A stretch of 64,000 nucleotides of DNA, taken from JANOBD01 sp031411495. GTDB lineage: Bacteria > Planctomycetota > Phycisphaerae > Tepidisphaerales > Tepidisphaeraceae. The first letter of the stretch is position 1. Each line of letters starts with the position of its first letter. Both the position numbers and the translations under genes were made by a program. The stretch lies in assembly GCA_031411495.1 (NCBI GenBank), contig JANOBD010000127.1:1-64000 (forward strand), in the 5' to 3' direction. The notes beneath the pieces are model-generated. The model was not told the origin of the DNA. It ran no database searches and was given only the letters and a program-made list of their open reading frames with translations. Shown here piece by piece: positions 1 to 9,129 of this stretch.

Positions 1-24
1 GACATCGTCCCGATCGGCCGACAT
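1..24 (-). CDS. 5' end of a leftward gene cut by the window edge
   Basis: Read leftward, an ATG at 24 starts M-S-A-D-R-D-D-V and runs off the window. It is preceded by a strong ribosome binding site (GGAGGAAGAA directly before the ATG), which is why I call a gene from only eight codons. Nothing can be said about its product. Its first codons lie in one arm of a 12-bp inverted repeat (1-12 with 74-85), so the leader could fold back on the start of the reading frame. Confidence 0.5.
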
Positions 25-102
25 TTCTTCCTCCGGGCGCCCTCCCGTAGAGTGAATCGCAATGACGTCCGCCCGGGACGATGTCTCAGCGTTAGCGATG
101 TG

Positions 103-177
103 GGGTGCCCCGGGGCAGGTACGCCTGACCCGCGATCGAGCAGCGCGGGTCAATGGGTACATTGCCCCGGGGCACCC
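103..177. repeat. Nested palindrome between two leftward genes
   Basis: Outer arms of 15 bp (103-117 and 163-177, core TGCCCCGGGGCA) enclose a second 9-bp stem (126-134 with 144-152, TGACCCGCG/CGCGGGTCA). The whole can form one long hairpin or two nested ones. It lies just after the stop of the leftward gene at 191-1399, so it may end that transcript, but no T-run follows. The architecture also resembles a REPIN, two REP palindromes facing each other. Confidence 0.6.
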
Positions 178-190
178 AAATGAGCTTGCT

Positions 191-1399
191 TCAATCCATC
201 GGCACCAGCAAGATCGGCGTCGGCAGGCAGCTCGCGCCCGGCGGCGTGTAGGTGATTTCGATCTCGACCGGCTCGCCCGTCTTCGGCAGCTCGTACTTCT
301 GCAGCATCACCGCGTTCGGGATTGACTTGAACGACTCCTTCTCGCGCGGCGCGAGCACCACGCCGGCCGGCAGCACGCCCTGGTTGACGCGAACGGCGAG
401 GCTGGTGAACTGACACCACTTGTTATCGCCGCGATTGCTCGCGACGAGCACGGCCAGCGATTTGCGGTTCGTGGTCTTCGCCTTGAGCTTCAGGTGATAG
501 ACCGTGCCGTAGTTCCCCTTGTTGGCGATCGGCTCGGCCGGTTCGAGGGAGTCGCGTCCGGTGATCCATGGGTCGCGCTTGCCGTCCGCGATGACGATCT
601 GCGCGACGCCTTGTGCGGTGTCGTAGACAGGCGATTCGGTCGCCTGCGCAACGGCGAAGACCGAAGTCGAAAACAGCCCGCGGCCCGCGCCGCTGGCGAC
701 CTGCCCGGTCAACTTGCGCGGCAGCTTGTAGAGTGAATCGACCTTGCTCACCGGATCATTCGCGCCGAGCTGGGCGACGGTGATCTGTGCCGGCTGATCG
801 ATCGTGAACTCGTACCAGCCGTGGACGAGGAAATCGCGCTGCGCGACCGGCGCCGCGAGATCGTGATCGATCTCGCCGCGCTTGGGGATGACGACAGGCG
901 CGGCATCGGCGTGCGAAGTTTCATCGACCATCGCCTGCATCACCCCGCGGGCCATTCGTTGGTAGTCTCCGCCAGCGGGCGCGGCCGCGCTTCGCGTCAT
1001 GACGAGATTCAGCGGCTTGGTGCCGAGGTTGTCGATGAGCGCGACGATCCGCTTCGCGCCCGAGCCGTCGGGAATGTTGGGCACGGGCACGTGGTAGACG
1101 TAGAGACGCACCAGCCCGGGCTCGACGCGCTCGCTCATCGCGATGCCGTCGCCGGTGCGGAAGTACTCGGGCATGTCGGAGAAAAGGAATTGCGGCTGCA
1201 CATCTTCGGCTTTCACGACGACGGGCAGGATCGGAACCTCCGCGAGCGAAGCGAGATCGGAGACGACTTCATCCCCTTGCCCTGCGCCTCGAAGTGCAGC
1301 CTGAAACGCATCGGCCGGCGAATCCGCGATTGCCAGACGGGTGAGAGCGAGAAGTGCGGCGCAAGAGAAACCGGCGAATAGTGAAATCGATGGTTGCAT
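191..1399 (-). CDS. Secreted protein of unknown function
   Basis: 402 residues when started at the ATG at 1399, which places a typical signal peptide (hydrophobic AGFSCAALLALTRLAIA, then ADS) at the N-terminus; an in-frame start 17 codons upstream would bury it. The rest is a soluble, beta-rich-looking chain with no motif I recognise. It contains no dockerin or PEP-CTERM tail, so it is probably periplasmic rather than anchored. It stands alone, transcribed leftward, with the nested palindrome 103-177 after its stop. Function unknown. Confidence 0.75.
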   Translation of the reverse strand: MQPSISLFAGFSCAALLALTRLAIADSPADAFQAALRGAGQGDEVVSDLASLAEVPILPVVVKAEDVQPQFLFSDMPEYFRTGDGIAMSERVEPGLVRLYVYHVPVPNIPDGSGAKRIVALIDNLGTKPLNLVMTRSAAAPAGGDYQRMARGVMQAMVDETSHADAAPVVIPKRGEIDHDLAAPVAQRDFLVHGWYEFTIDQPAQITVAQLGANDPVSKVDSLYKLPRKLTGQVASGAGRGLFSTSVFAVAQATESPVYDTAQGVAQIVIADGKRDPWITGRDSLEPAEPIANKGNYGTVYHLKLKAKTTNRKSLAVLVASNRGDNKWCQFTSLAVRVNQGVLPAGVVLAPREKESFKSIPNAVMLQKYELPKTGEPVEIEITYTPPGASCLPTPILLVPMD

Positions 1400-1671
1400 C
1401 GCGATGGGATGATACCGAAACGAAACACCGCACACACCGGCGGGTTGCATCGCACCTCACACGCGTGTTACGCAAAGCAGCTCTGCGAGGAGGTGACCTA
1501 TAGCCCAGGGGCGAGGCAGCTGCGCGCGGGCGAACCCTGAACCGACCACACGCGGCGTCACTTGCTTGCGGTGCGATGTCCCAAATCGTCCCCTAAGGTC
1601 CCGGAACCCAACCGACCCGCCTACCCATGTTTCGGGCAGCGGATTCAGGTCGCGGCCCGAGGAGCCAAAGC

Positions 1672-1708
1672 GCGAGCGGCACGGCAGACGTTCCGCCATG
1701 CCGCTCGC
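1672..1708 (-). terminator. Hairpin after the DUF892 gene
   Basis: Arms 1672-1685 and 1695-1708 pair over 14 bp with one G-T wobble and a 9-nt loop, just after the stop of the leftward gene 1733-2242. The following T-run is poor (CGCTTTGG), so termination is plausible rather than certain. The rest of the gene-free stretch 1400-1732 shows no other feature. Confidence 0.45.
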
Positions 1709-1732
1709 CGTTCTGCAACGCTCATGGCCCGA

Positions 1733-2242
1733 TCACTTCATCGCTGCCTGCTTATTCACCTGTCCCTCGGCGATCTTGGTCAGGAGTTTGTCCGCGCGGC
1801 CTTCTTCGTCGAGCGTCATCTGCAGCAGGTCGACGATGCGGTTGAGGCCGACAGTCTGTGCGAGCGTGCGGAGCGTGCCGTACGCCGCCATCTCGTAATG
1901 TTCGACGCGCTGGGCCGAAGCAATGAGCGCGGCATCCTTGACCGCCGGATCGCCGGTGGCGTTGATTGCCTCGCCGCCTTCCTTGATCAGGCCCTTCATC
2001 GCAGGGCACGTGGTGCGATTGGGTTGTTTGTTGATCGCCTGGAACACCTGCTCGAGGCGCTGCGCGTGCCCGCGCGTCTCGGCGAGGTGACTGGTGAATG
2101 CGGTGCGGAGATCCGGGTTCGAAGCGGCGCTGGCCATCTTCGGCAGCGCTTCGACGAGTTGGAGTTCGGCGTCGTAGACATCTTCCAGCTGGTGAGTGAA
2201 GAGATCGTCGAACGATTCGAGAGATTCACTGAATAAACCCAT
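1733..2242 (-). CDS. YciF-like ferritin-fold protein (DUF892)
   Basis: 169 residues. The ATG at 2242 is chosen because GGAGG lies 6 nt before it; an upstream in-frame ATG at 2284 has no such site. The sequence is nearly all helical and matches the DUF892/YciE-YciF family: LFTHQLEDVYDAELQLVEAL at the start, a middle EHYEMAAYGTL segment, and acidic/His residues (E, H, E) spaced as in ferritin-like metal-binding four-helix bundles. Family members are often stress-induced in other bacteria, but the biochemical role is not settled. Single gene; a hairpin follows at 1672-1708. Confidence 0.85.
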   Translation of the reverse strand: MGLFSESLESFDDLFTHQLEDVYDAELQLVEALPKMASAASNPDLRTAFTSHLAETRGHAQRLEQVFQAINKQPNRTTCPAMKGLIKEGGEAINATGDPAVKDAALIASAQRVEHYEMAAYGTLRTLAQTVGLNRIVDLLQMTLDEEGRADKLLTKIAEGQVNKQAAMK

Positions 2243-2428
2243 GAGAAACCTCCATCGAGTATGAATGACATGGCGGAAAGCCATTCCCGCGAAAGAGGTG
2301 AGCGTACAATTTCTCTTCGAGGCTCGCAGATGGGTAAAACGCTGTAGCGGGTATGCGAAATTGTCCGTCGGTGGGATGGAGTGGAACTTTGACCGACGTG
2401 CCGCGTCGAAGAATGGCAGGAGAAATTC

Positions 2429-3952
2429 ATGCTGAAAACGAAACTGATCCTCGCGTCCCTATTCCTTGCCGGCTCCGTCTACGCCGCCGACCCCGAGCCC
2501 GGCGTCAGCCTCACCGTTTATTCCTCGGCCGATCCCGCGCAGTTCGATCCCAAGCAGTACCTGCAGATGCTCACGCAGAACCCGTACTACGCCCAGCAGA
2601 TGCCGATGCCCGGCTACGGCGTGGTGCGCGATGTCCGGAAGCTCAAGATCGGCGCGGACGCGTCGGAACTCCGCTTCACCGACGTCGCGGCCGGCATCGA
2701 CCCGACGACGGTGTCGTTTCGTTCCTTCACCGACCCGGCCGCGAGCGTGCTCGAGCAGAACTTCGAGTTCGATCTCGTGAACTCACAGAAACTGCTGAAG
2801 CGCTACGTCGACAAACTCGTCTCGGTCGATGTCTCGGTCGGCGAAGGAAAGACCGAAACCGTCATCGGCACGCTGCTCAGCGCCGACAGCGGCCTGATCA
2901 TCAAGGACCAGAAGAGCAACGAAGTCCGAATCATCAACAGCTACACCGGCATCCATCTCGCCGATGCGTCGAACCTCATCACCAGGCCGACGCTGGTCTG
3001 GAACATCGACTCGAAGAAGGGCGGCGACCAGACCGTCGAAGTGAGCTACCAGACGGACGGCATCACCTGGCGGGCGGACTACTCGCTCATCCTCAACGCG
3101 GAAGATACGAACGCCGATGTCTCGAGCTGGGTGACGCTCTTGAACCTCTCGGGCGCGAGCTATCCGAACGCATCGCTCAAACTCGTCGCCGGCGATGTGC
3201 AGCGCATCCAGCCCCAGCAGAATGCGTACGGCGGCTACAAGCTCGCCGCACGCGAGATGGACGCCTCTGGCCCCGCGGGCTTCGCCGAAAAATCCTTCTT
3301 CGAATATCACCTCTACACGCTCGGCCGAAAGACCACGATCGAGCAGAACGCCACCAAGCAGATCGAACTCTTCGCGCCCAAGCCGGACGTGCCGGTCGAG
3401 AAAGTCTTCGTCTACTACGGCGTGCCCGAGTCGCGCTACTGGTCCTACGGCGGCAGCCCGCAAAACGATCGCAACTTCGGCACCGAGACCAACAAGAAAG
3501 TCGATCTCTACGTCCGCTTCAAAAACTCCCAGCAGCAGGGCCTGGGCATCCCGCTGCCCGCGGGGCGCGTGCGCGTCTACAAGCGCGACGAGGCAGACGG
3601 CAACGTCGAGTTCGTCGGCGAAGACACCATCCAGCACACGCCCAAGGACGAAGAGGTCCTCATCAAGCTCGGCAGCGCGTTCGACATCGTCGGCGAGCGC
3701 AAGCAGACCGACTTCCAGGAAGACGTGAAGGGCCACTGGATCACCGAGAGCTTCGAGATCAAGCTCCGCAACCACAAGACGACGCCGGCGACGGTCATCG
3801 TGAAAGAGAATCTCTACCGCTGGTCCACCTGGCAGATCACGACCAGCAGCGCCAAGTGGGAGAAGCAGGACTCGCGGACGATCCACATCCCCGTCGACCT
3901 GAAGCCGGACGAGGAGAAGACCATCACCTACACGGTGAAGTATACGTGGTGA
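2429..3952 (+). CDS. DUF4139 domain secreted protein
   Basis: 507 residues with a clear signal peptide (MLKTKLILASLFLAGSVYAA). GGAG lies about 7 nt before the ATG. The middle and C-terminal parts have the DUF4139 pattern: a domain ending in Y-x-T-D-G-I-T-W-R-A-D-Y-S around residues 205-220, followed by beta-strand-rich sequence (YYGVPE, VDLYVRFKNS, PLPAGRVRVYKRD, TYTVKYTW). The family is a beta-sandwich repeat protein of unknown function in bacteria and eukaryotes. No anchor is visible at the C-terminus, so it is probably periplasmic or released. Confidence 0.8.
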   Translation: MLKTKLILASLFLAGSVYAADPEPGVSLTVYSSADPAQFDPKQYLQMLTQNPYYAQQMPMPGYGVVRDVRKLKIGADASELRFTDVAAGIDPTTVSFRSFTDPAASVLEQNFEFDLVNSQKLLKRYVDKLVSVDVSVGEGKTETVIGTLLSADSGLIIKDQKSNEVRIINSYTGIHLADASNLITRPTLVWNIDSKKGGDQTVEVSYQTDGITWRADYSLILNAEDTNADVSSWVTLLNLSGASYPNASLKLVAGDVQRIQPQQNAYGGYKLAAREMDASGPAGFAEKSFFEYHLYTLGRKTTIEQNATKQIELFAPKPDVPVEKVFVYYGVPESRYWSYGGSPQNDRNFGTETNKKVDLYVRFKNSQQQGLGIPLPAGRVRVYKRDEADGNVEFVGEDTIQHTPKDEEVLIKLGSAFDIVGERKQTDFQEDVKGHWITESFEIKLRNHKTTPATVIVKENLYRWSTWQITTSSAKWEKQDSRTIHIPVDLKPDEEKTITYTVKYTW

Positions 3953-4089
3953 GGCGATGGAGCGGCGAACCGAAAGCGGGAACAAACGTGGCACGGGCCT
4001 CCGGCATGCAGTACTTCGTGCCGAATGCCCGTGACATGAACACCAGAACGTCGACGACCTTCTGCGCGTTGATCCGGCTCACATGAGGC

Positions 4090-7011
4090 TCACCCGCGCC
4101 GACGGCGCGCCGCGGCGCAAGAGAGCAGCAGCCCGAGTGAGCACGCCGGCTCGGGCACCAGCGAGCGGGCGAGCGACCAGTCTTCCGCAAAGCCGTTGCC
4201 GCCCGTTCCGGCCAGCAGGGAAATCTGCCCGCTGCTGAGGACGCGGTTGTAATTCTGCGCCAGGGAGAGCAGGTCGTCGAAAACGACCGCGCCGTCGTAA
4301 TTGAAGTCGCCCGAGGTCCAGGTCATGTTGCTGAGCTGGCCGTAGTGCTGAGCGACCGCAAGGAGGTCGTCAAACGTGACCGCGCCATCCAGGGTCGCGT
4401 CGCCGTCGAAGGTCATGCGCACCAGCACGCTCGTCGCGTCGATCGTCATTCCGCCGAAGGTCTGCGGAAAGGTGGAATAGAGATCGCTGGCCAGACCGTA
4501 GCCGATGCCGAGGTCGCCGTCGTCGATGGGGACCGATCCGTAAACCGTTCCGCTGATGATGCCGTGCGTGCCGTGCCAGTTTCCGCCGTTGTAGCCGGCG
4601 ACGAGTGCGGCGCGGACTGCCGCGACCGGGTTCGGGCCGGTCGGTGCGTAGTCGACGATGAGGCTCCCGTTGTTCAGGTCGAGCGCCGCGGCGTTGCCGT
4701 CGATCGAGAGCGCGTCAACCTTGAGCGTGCGCCGGACGCCTGTCGGTGTGCCGACGTTGAAGCGTGCCACGCCGGTCAGGTTGAGGGTTGCGACGTTGAG
4801 CGTACCGCCGGTCCAGTTCATCGCGCCGTCGCCGCCCGCGGACGAGCCGACGATGAGGGTGTTGGCGGTCAGCGTTCCGCCCGAGAGGGTCGCCCGGCCG
4901 ACGCCCGCGCCGGCGGTTGCGGTCGCATCATTGCCCACTCCCAGAACAGTGACGCCCACGTTGCCGTTGGTCTGTGCGTAGGTACCGACCTTGCCGCCGG
5001 TGATGCCGAGTTTGATCCTGGGAGTCCTCACCGTCCCGCCGTTGACGAACATCGCCCCATCGTGCAGGTATCCGCCGACCATGGCGCGGTTGAGCACCGG
5101 GTCTTCGCCGGCGGGTGGGTTCTGGTCCAGCACCGTGACCGACCCGCCGTTGACGGTCAGGTCGTTAAGACTAAGTCCCCCGCCGACGGTGACGCTGGCG
5201 GTTCCGCTGACGGTCATGTCGCCGGAACCGCCGTTGACATCGCCCAGCAGAACCGTGTCCGCGTAGAGCGTGCCGCCGCTGATGATCGCGTGTCCGGTTC
5301 CGCTGCCACCGGTCAACGTCGCATCGTTCCCGACGCCCAGGACGCCGACGGTGACGGTGCCGCCGGTCTGGGAATACGTGCCGACCTTTCCCGCGGTGAT
5401 GCCCAGTTTGATTTTAGGGGAGGAGACGAGGCCCGCGTTGACGGTCATCGCGCCGTCGCGGAGGTAACCGCCGACGATGGATCGGTCCAGGACGGGATCC
5501 TCGCCAGCGGGAGGGGACTGGTCGAGCACGGTGAGCGTTCCGCCGTTCATCGTGACGGAATTCGTAGAAAGCCCTCCGCCGACCTTGACGGTGGCGGTGC
5601 CGCTGAGGGTCATTTCGCCGCTGCCGCCGGTGGTGGAGCCGAGGAGGATGGTATCGGCATTGAGGGTACCGCCGGAGATGTCGTAGCGGGCATTGCCCGC
5701 GCCGCCGGCGAGGGTGCCGTTGTTGCCCGCGCCCAGCACGTCGACGGTGACGGTGCCGCCGGTCTGCGTGACCTGGGCGCTGTTGCCGGGGGTGGAGCCG
5801 AGATTGAGGTTGCCGCCGAGCACGGTTCCGCCGGAGACGTTGAACGCGCCGGCGTCGAGGGTGGTGCCATTGGCGAGGGTGACCGAGCCGCTGGGCGTGT
5901 TGACGACGCCGTTGCCGCTGACGGAATAGATGCGTCCCGCGAGGTTGAGCGTGCCGCCGTTGTTGGTGATGACGCCTTCGTTGCGGATGTTGTCGGCGGG
6001 CGTGCTGCCGATGGAGAGGGTGGCGCCGCTGCCGAGCGTGACGCTGCCGCCGGCCCAGACGATCAGGCCGGTGCCGGCGTTGAACGTGCCGCCGTTGAGG
6101 TTGAGGATGGCAGAGCCGCCGGGGTTGGCGGCATCGCCGCCGACGATGGTTCCGCCGCTGACCTCGACCGTGCCGCTGTTCATCACGAAGAAGCCGGCCG
6201 ATCCGGCGGCATTGCCGAGCATGAACAGGCCGTTGTCGAGGACGCGGAGCGTGCCGCCGTTGGCGAACATCGACGCGCTGCCGCCAAAGCCGAGTTGAAC
6301 GTTTCCGTGCACGTTCAGTTCGGACGTCCCGTTGAGGTAATAGACGCTGGAGGTGCCGACATTTCGACTCATCAACAGGCTGCGCTTGGCTTCGGAGGAA
6401 CCGATGTTGATGGTGCCGCCGGAGTGTTGGACGTTGCCATAGCCGCTGATGCCGACGCTCATATTGCCGGTGGAGTTGATGACGGAAGCGCCGTTGAGCG
6501 TGAGATAACCCGAGCCGGAGGCGCCGACGGCGAGCGGGCCGTTGAAGGAATCGCCGGTGAGATTGAGCGTGGCGTCGTTCAGGGTGTAGGCGCCGATGGA
6601 ATTGACGGCTTGGCCGATGGCGAGGACGTTGGAGACGGTGAGGGACCCGCCCGTCTGCGTGACGCCGGCACTGAAGCCGCCAGAGCCGCTGAGGATGAGA
6701 GATTCGAGGCCGGGCATGCCATAGGCCGGCGTGTTGAGCTGGACGAGCTTATCCTGATCGCCTGGCGCGATGACGACGCCGTCGCCGGCGACAGGCACCC
6801 CGGCGCCGCCGGCCCCGCCTGCCGTAGCGCTCCAGTTTGCCGGATTAAACCAGTCATTCGGTGCGGAACCGACGTAATACTTCGTCCCCGCGGACGCGGA
6901 GGAGGCGGCAAGAATCGCCGCGGCACACGTGAGAGCCGCCCGAGACGCGGGGCGCACGCTCGTCGGCGGCAAGACGGTAGAACTGAACGTTGTGCGTACA
7001 TCGTTGCGCAT
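4090..7011 (-). CDS. Large repetitive PEP-CTERM/dockerin surface protein
   Basis: 973 residues, started at the ATG at 7011 because AGGAAGGG precedes it and a signal peptide (ALTCAAAILAASSASA) follows. The body is Gly/Thr/Asn-rich, made of short strands of the type SGGTLNADTILLG, and looks like a right-handed beta-helix as in autotransporter-like repeat proteins. It contains a 132-residue tandem duplication. Near the C-terminus there is a two-repeat dockerin-like module (GDATLDGAVTFDDLLAVAQ, then GDFNYDGAVVFDDLLSLAQ) and finally VPEP, a hydrophobic stretch and RRRRG, the PEP-CTERM sorting signal. Expected to be exported and processed by an exosortase, none of which is encoded here. Likely an adhesin or matrix protein; ligand unknown. 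Confidence 0.85.
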   Translation of the reverse strand: MRNDVRTTFSSTVLPPTSVRPASRAALTCAAAILAASSASAGTKYYVGSAPNDWFNPANWSATAGGAGGAGVPVAGDGVVIAPGDQDKLVQLNTPAYGMPGLESLILSGSGGFSAGVTQTGGSLTVSNVLAIGQAVNSIGAYTLNDATLNLTGDSFNGPLAVGASGSGYLTLNGASVINSTGNMSVGISGYGNVQHSGGTINIGSSEAKRSLLMSRNVGTSSVYYLNGTSELNVHGNVQLGFGGSASMFANGGTLRVLDNGLFMLGNAAGSAGFFVMNSGTVEVSGGTIVGGDAANPGGSAILNLNGGTFNAGTGLIVWAGGSVTLGSGATLSIGSTPADNIRNEGVITNNGGTLNLAGRIYSVSGNGVVNTPSGSVTLANGTTLDAGAFNVSGGTVLGGNLNLGSTPGNSAQVTQTGGTVTVDVLGAGNNGTLAGGAGNARYDISGGTLNADTILLGSTTGGSGEMTLSGTATVKVGGGLSTNSVTMNGGTLTVLDQSPPAGEDPVLDRSIVGGYLRDGAMTVNAGLVSSPKIKLGITAGKVGTYSQTGGTVTVGVLGVGNDATLTGGSGTGHAIISGGTLYADTVLLGDVNGGSGDMTVSGTASVTVGGGLSLNDLTVNGGSVTVLDQNPPAGEDPVLNRAMVGGYLHDGAMFVNGGTVRTPRIKLGITGGKVGTYAQTNGNVGVTVLGVGNDATATAGAGVGRATLSGGTLTANTLIVGSSAGGDGAMNWTGGTLNVATLNLTGVARFNVGTPTGVRRTLKVDALSIDGNAAALDLNNGSLIVDYAPTGPNPVAAVRAALVAGYNGGNWHGTHGIISGTVYGSVPIDDGDLGIGYGLASDLYSTFPQTFGGMTIDATSVLVRMTFDGDATLDGAVTFDDLLAVAQHYGQLSNMTWTSGDFNYDGAVVFDDLLSLAQNYNRVLSSGQISLLAGTGGNGFAEDWSLARSLVPEPACSLGLLLSCAAARRRRG
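4797..5780 (-). repeat. 396-bp (132-codon) tandem repeat inside the surface-protein gene
   Basis: The segment starting LDQSPPAGEDPVLDRSIVGG recurs exactly 132 residues later as LDQNPPAGEDPVLNRAMVGG, and the two units are alike along their length (GGYLRDGAM/GGYLHDGAM, KLGITAGKVGTY/KLGITGGKVGTY, VLGVGNDAT/VLGVGNDAT). A related partial unit precedes the first, giving about 2.4 copies. The period is a whole number of codons, as expected for in-frame duplication of a beta-helix segment. Boundaries are approximate. Confidence 0.8.
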
Positions 7012-7144
7012 GGCAATCCCTTCCTGTTTGACTCGACGTGGAACAAGACTTGGCGGACCGACGAGAATCCGAAATCGGCGGGCGAACGCCGCCAAAGGGA
7101 GACGAAATTCTCGATCTGCGCAAAAACCCATCGCCGGGGTGCAC

Positions 7145-7156
7145 GGAGGTACCTCC
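7145..7156. promoter_or_regulatory. 12-bp palindrome upstream of the repetitive surface-protein gene
   Basis: GGAGGTACCTCC is a perfect palindrome about 135 bp before the start at 7011, in the gene-free stretch 7012-7346. It could be an operator or chance in GC-rich DNA. Apart from the ahcY terminator nothing else is apparent in that stretch. Confidence 0.25.
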
Positions 7157-7258
7157 TTGGCGGCATACCATCGAGTCGTCTTCAGAAGGGGCACGAATTT
7201 CAGACGACAGGGCGGGCGGATTCTGGAAATGGAGCCTGGGACCTACACGGCAGAATGC

Positions 7259-7300
7259 AAAAATGAGTCAGCCGCGGCGAATGGGTCGCCGCGGCCGACT
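7259..7300 (-). terminator. Rho-independent terminator of ahcY
   Basis: Read leftward, arms GCCGCGGCGA/TCGCCGCGGC (extended to about 15 bp with one mismatch by flanking AGTC/GACT) and a 5-nt loop are followed closely by TTTTT. It lies 47 bp after the ahcY stop codon and faces the right way. Confidence 0.85.
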
Positions 7301-7346
7301 GGGCGTAGTTGAATCCCTCTTCACGTATAGAGGGCCGTCGTCTGAA

Positions 7347-8858
7347 TCAATACCGATAGTGATTCGGCTTGTACGGGCCTTCGACCGGGACGCCGATGTA
7401 GTCGGCCTGTTCCTTCGAGAGCTTGGTGAGCTTCACGCCGAGCTTGTCGAGGTGGAGACGCGCGACCTTCTCGTCGAGGTGTTTCGGCAGGACGTAGACG
7501 GCCTTGTCGTACTTGCCTGCGTTCTGAGCCAATTCGATCTGGGCGATCGTCTGGTTGGTGAACGAAGCGCTCATCACGAAGGATGGGTGACCCGTCGCGC
7601 AGCCGAGGTTCATCAGCCGGCCTTCGGCGAGGATCAGCACGCTGTGGCCGTCCTTGAAGGTGTACATGTCGTACTGCGGCTTGATGTTCAGACGCTTGAC
7701 GGTGCCGGCTTCTTCGAGCTTCTCGAGCCCGGCCATGTCGACTTCGTTATCGAAGTGGCCGATGTTGGCGACGATCGCCTTGTCCTTCATCTTGGCCATG
7801 TGATCGGAGGTGATGATTTTGTAGTTGCCGGTGGTGGTGATGAAGACGTCCGCGTAGGAGAGCGTGTCCTCGAGCGTGAGGACCTGATAGCCCTCCATCG
7901 CGGCCTGGAGCGCACAGATCGGATCGATCTCGGTCACGATGACGCGAGCGCCCTGGCCCTTGAGGCTCTGGCAGCAGCCCTTGCCGACGTCGCCGTAGCC
8001 GCACACGACGGCGACCTTGCCGCTGAGCATCACGTCGGTGGCGCGGAAGAGGCCGTCGATGAGCGAGTGACGGCAGCCATAGAGGTTGTCGAACTTGCTC
8101 TTGGTGCACGAGTCATTGACGTTGATCGCGGGGAAGAGGAGCGTGCCGGCCTTCTGCATTTCGTACAGACGGTGAACGCCGGTGGTGGTTTCTTCGGAGA
8201 CGCCTTTGCACTTCTTGCCGGCGTTGGTCCATCGCTGCGGGGTTTCCTTGAGCGTCTTGGCGAGCAGCGCGAGGATGACCTTATATTCCTTGTTGTCGGT
8301 CGAATCTTGGGAGGGAACCTTGCCGGCGGCTTCGAACTCGGTGCCCTTGTGGATGAGGAGGGTGACGTCGCCGCCGTCGTCGACGATCTGGTCCGGGCCT
8401 TCGCCGTTGCCGAAGTCGAGGGCGCGGTCGGTGCACCACCAATATTCTTCCAGGGTTTCGCCCTTCCAGGCGAAGACGGGGACGCCAGCGGGATTCTCAG
8501 GCGTGCCCTTGGGGCCGACGACAATCGCGGCGGCGGCGTGATCCTGCGTGCTGAAGATGTTGCACGAGCACCAGCGGACATCCGCGCCGAGTTCGACGAG
8601 TGTTTCGATCAGGACGCCGGTCTGAATCGTCATGTGGAGCGAGCCGACGATCTTCAGGCCCTTGAGCGGCTTCTTCGCGCCGAACTCGGCACGGCAGGCC
8701 ATCAGGCCGGGCATTTCCTGCTCGGCGAGCATGAGTTCCTTGCGTCCCCAGGCGGCGGCTTCGGCAAAAGCCTTCGGATTGTCGAGATTGGCAACGGCGA
8801 ACTCGAGCTTGCCCTTGGTGGTGGACTTGGTTTTGGGCGATGCGACGGCTGACGACAT
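7347..8858 (-). CDS. ahcY: Adenosylhomocysteinase (SAH hydrolase)
   Basis: 503 residues. It cleaves S-adenosylhomocysteine to adenosine and homocysteine, using bound NAD, in the activated-methyl cycle in the cytosol. Visible family features: N-terminal SLHMTIQTGVLIETL, substrate-domain NIFSTQDHAAAAI, the NAD-binding VVCGYGDVGKGCCQSLKG, and the C-terminal KPNHYRY tail whose Lys/Tyr contact the cofactor. The insert around residues 120-190 (PVFAWKGETLEEYWWCTDRA onward) marks the long bacterial form. AGGAG lies 8 nt before the ATG. Transcribed alone, leftward, with a good terminator; divergent from the next gene. Confidence 0.97.
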   Translation of the reverse strand: MSSAVASPKTKSTTKGKLEFAVANLDNPKAFAEAAAWGRKELMLAEQEMPGLMACRAEFGAKKPLKGLKIVGSLHMTIQTGVLIETLVELGADVRWCSCNIFSTQDHAAAAIVVGPKGTPENPAGVPVFAWKGETLEEYWWCTDRALDFGNGEGPDQIVDDGGDVTLLIHKGTEFEAAGKVPSQDSTDNKEYKVILALLAKTLKETPQRWTNAGKKCKGVSEETTTGVHRLYEMQKAGTLLFPAINVNDSCTKSKFDNLYGCRHSLIDGLFRATDVMLSGKVAVVCGYGDVGKGCCQSLKGQGARVIVTEIDPICALQAAMEGYQVLTLEDTLSYADVFITTTGNYKIITSDHMAKMKDKAIVANIGHFDNEVDMAGLEKLEEAGTVKRLNIKPQYDMYTFKDGHSVLILAEGRLMNLGCATGHPSFVMSASFTNQTIAQIELAQNAGKYDKAVYVLPKHLDEKVARLHLDKLGVKLTKLSKEQADYIGVPVEGPYKPNHYRY

Positions 8859-8942
8859 GTGCAGACTCCTGAAAAGCTTGGATTTCTAAGATATCGGACG
8901 CATTCATCCATCCATCCGGATGAACGGCTGAATACTAGCCGC

Positions 8943-8963
8943 GCGTCGACCGCTTGTCGACGC
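8943..8963. promoter_or_regulatory. Palindrome in the ahcY/9130 divergent promoter region
   Basis: GCGTCGAC and GTCGACGC pair around a 5-nt centre, about 85 bp upstream of ahcY in the 271-bp divergent gap. Nearby 'catc' units are repeated three times (about 8903-8916). A repressor operator is possible. I saw no SAH or SAM riboswitch consensus in this leader. Confidence 0.35.
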
Positions 8964-9129
8964 CGCTCTCCTTGTTTTCGACTGATTGATCACTCCGGTT
9001 CCGTGGTTCTCGCGAATCGGTGCCGTCCGCCAGCAAACAGACAGACGATCTTCATTTTCTTTCATTCTGAAAGATTCTGATTGCGACTTGCCATTTTCCC
9101 GTTAGATTTCGTGAAATCGGAGAGGATGA

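Noticed and set aside
4797..5780. CRISPR array in the repeated region
   Set aside because: The repeats are 396 bp long, diverged and in codon register, with no short unique spacers, so this is a coding duplication.
4345..7266. A 973-codon open frame on the rightward strand opposite the repetitive surface protein
   Set aside because: It is the complementary frame of a GC-rich repetitive gene. The leftward frame has a signal peptide, dockerins, a PEP-CTERM tail and a ribosome binding site; the rightward one has none.
8859..9129. SAH or SAM riboswitch upstream of ahcY
   Set aside because: The leader contains only one palindrome and no recognisable riboswitch core; a covariance search would be needed to exclude it.
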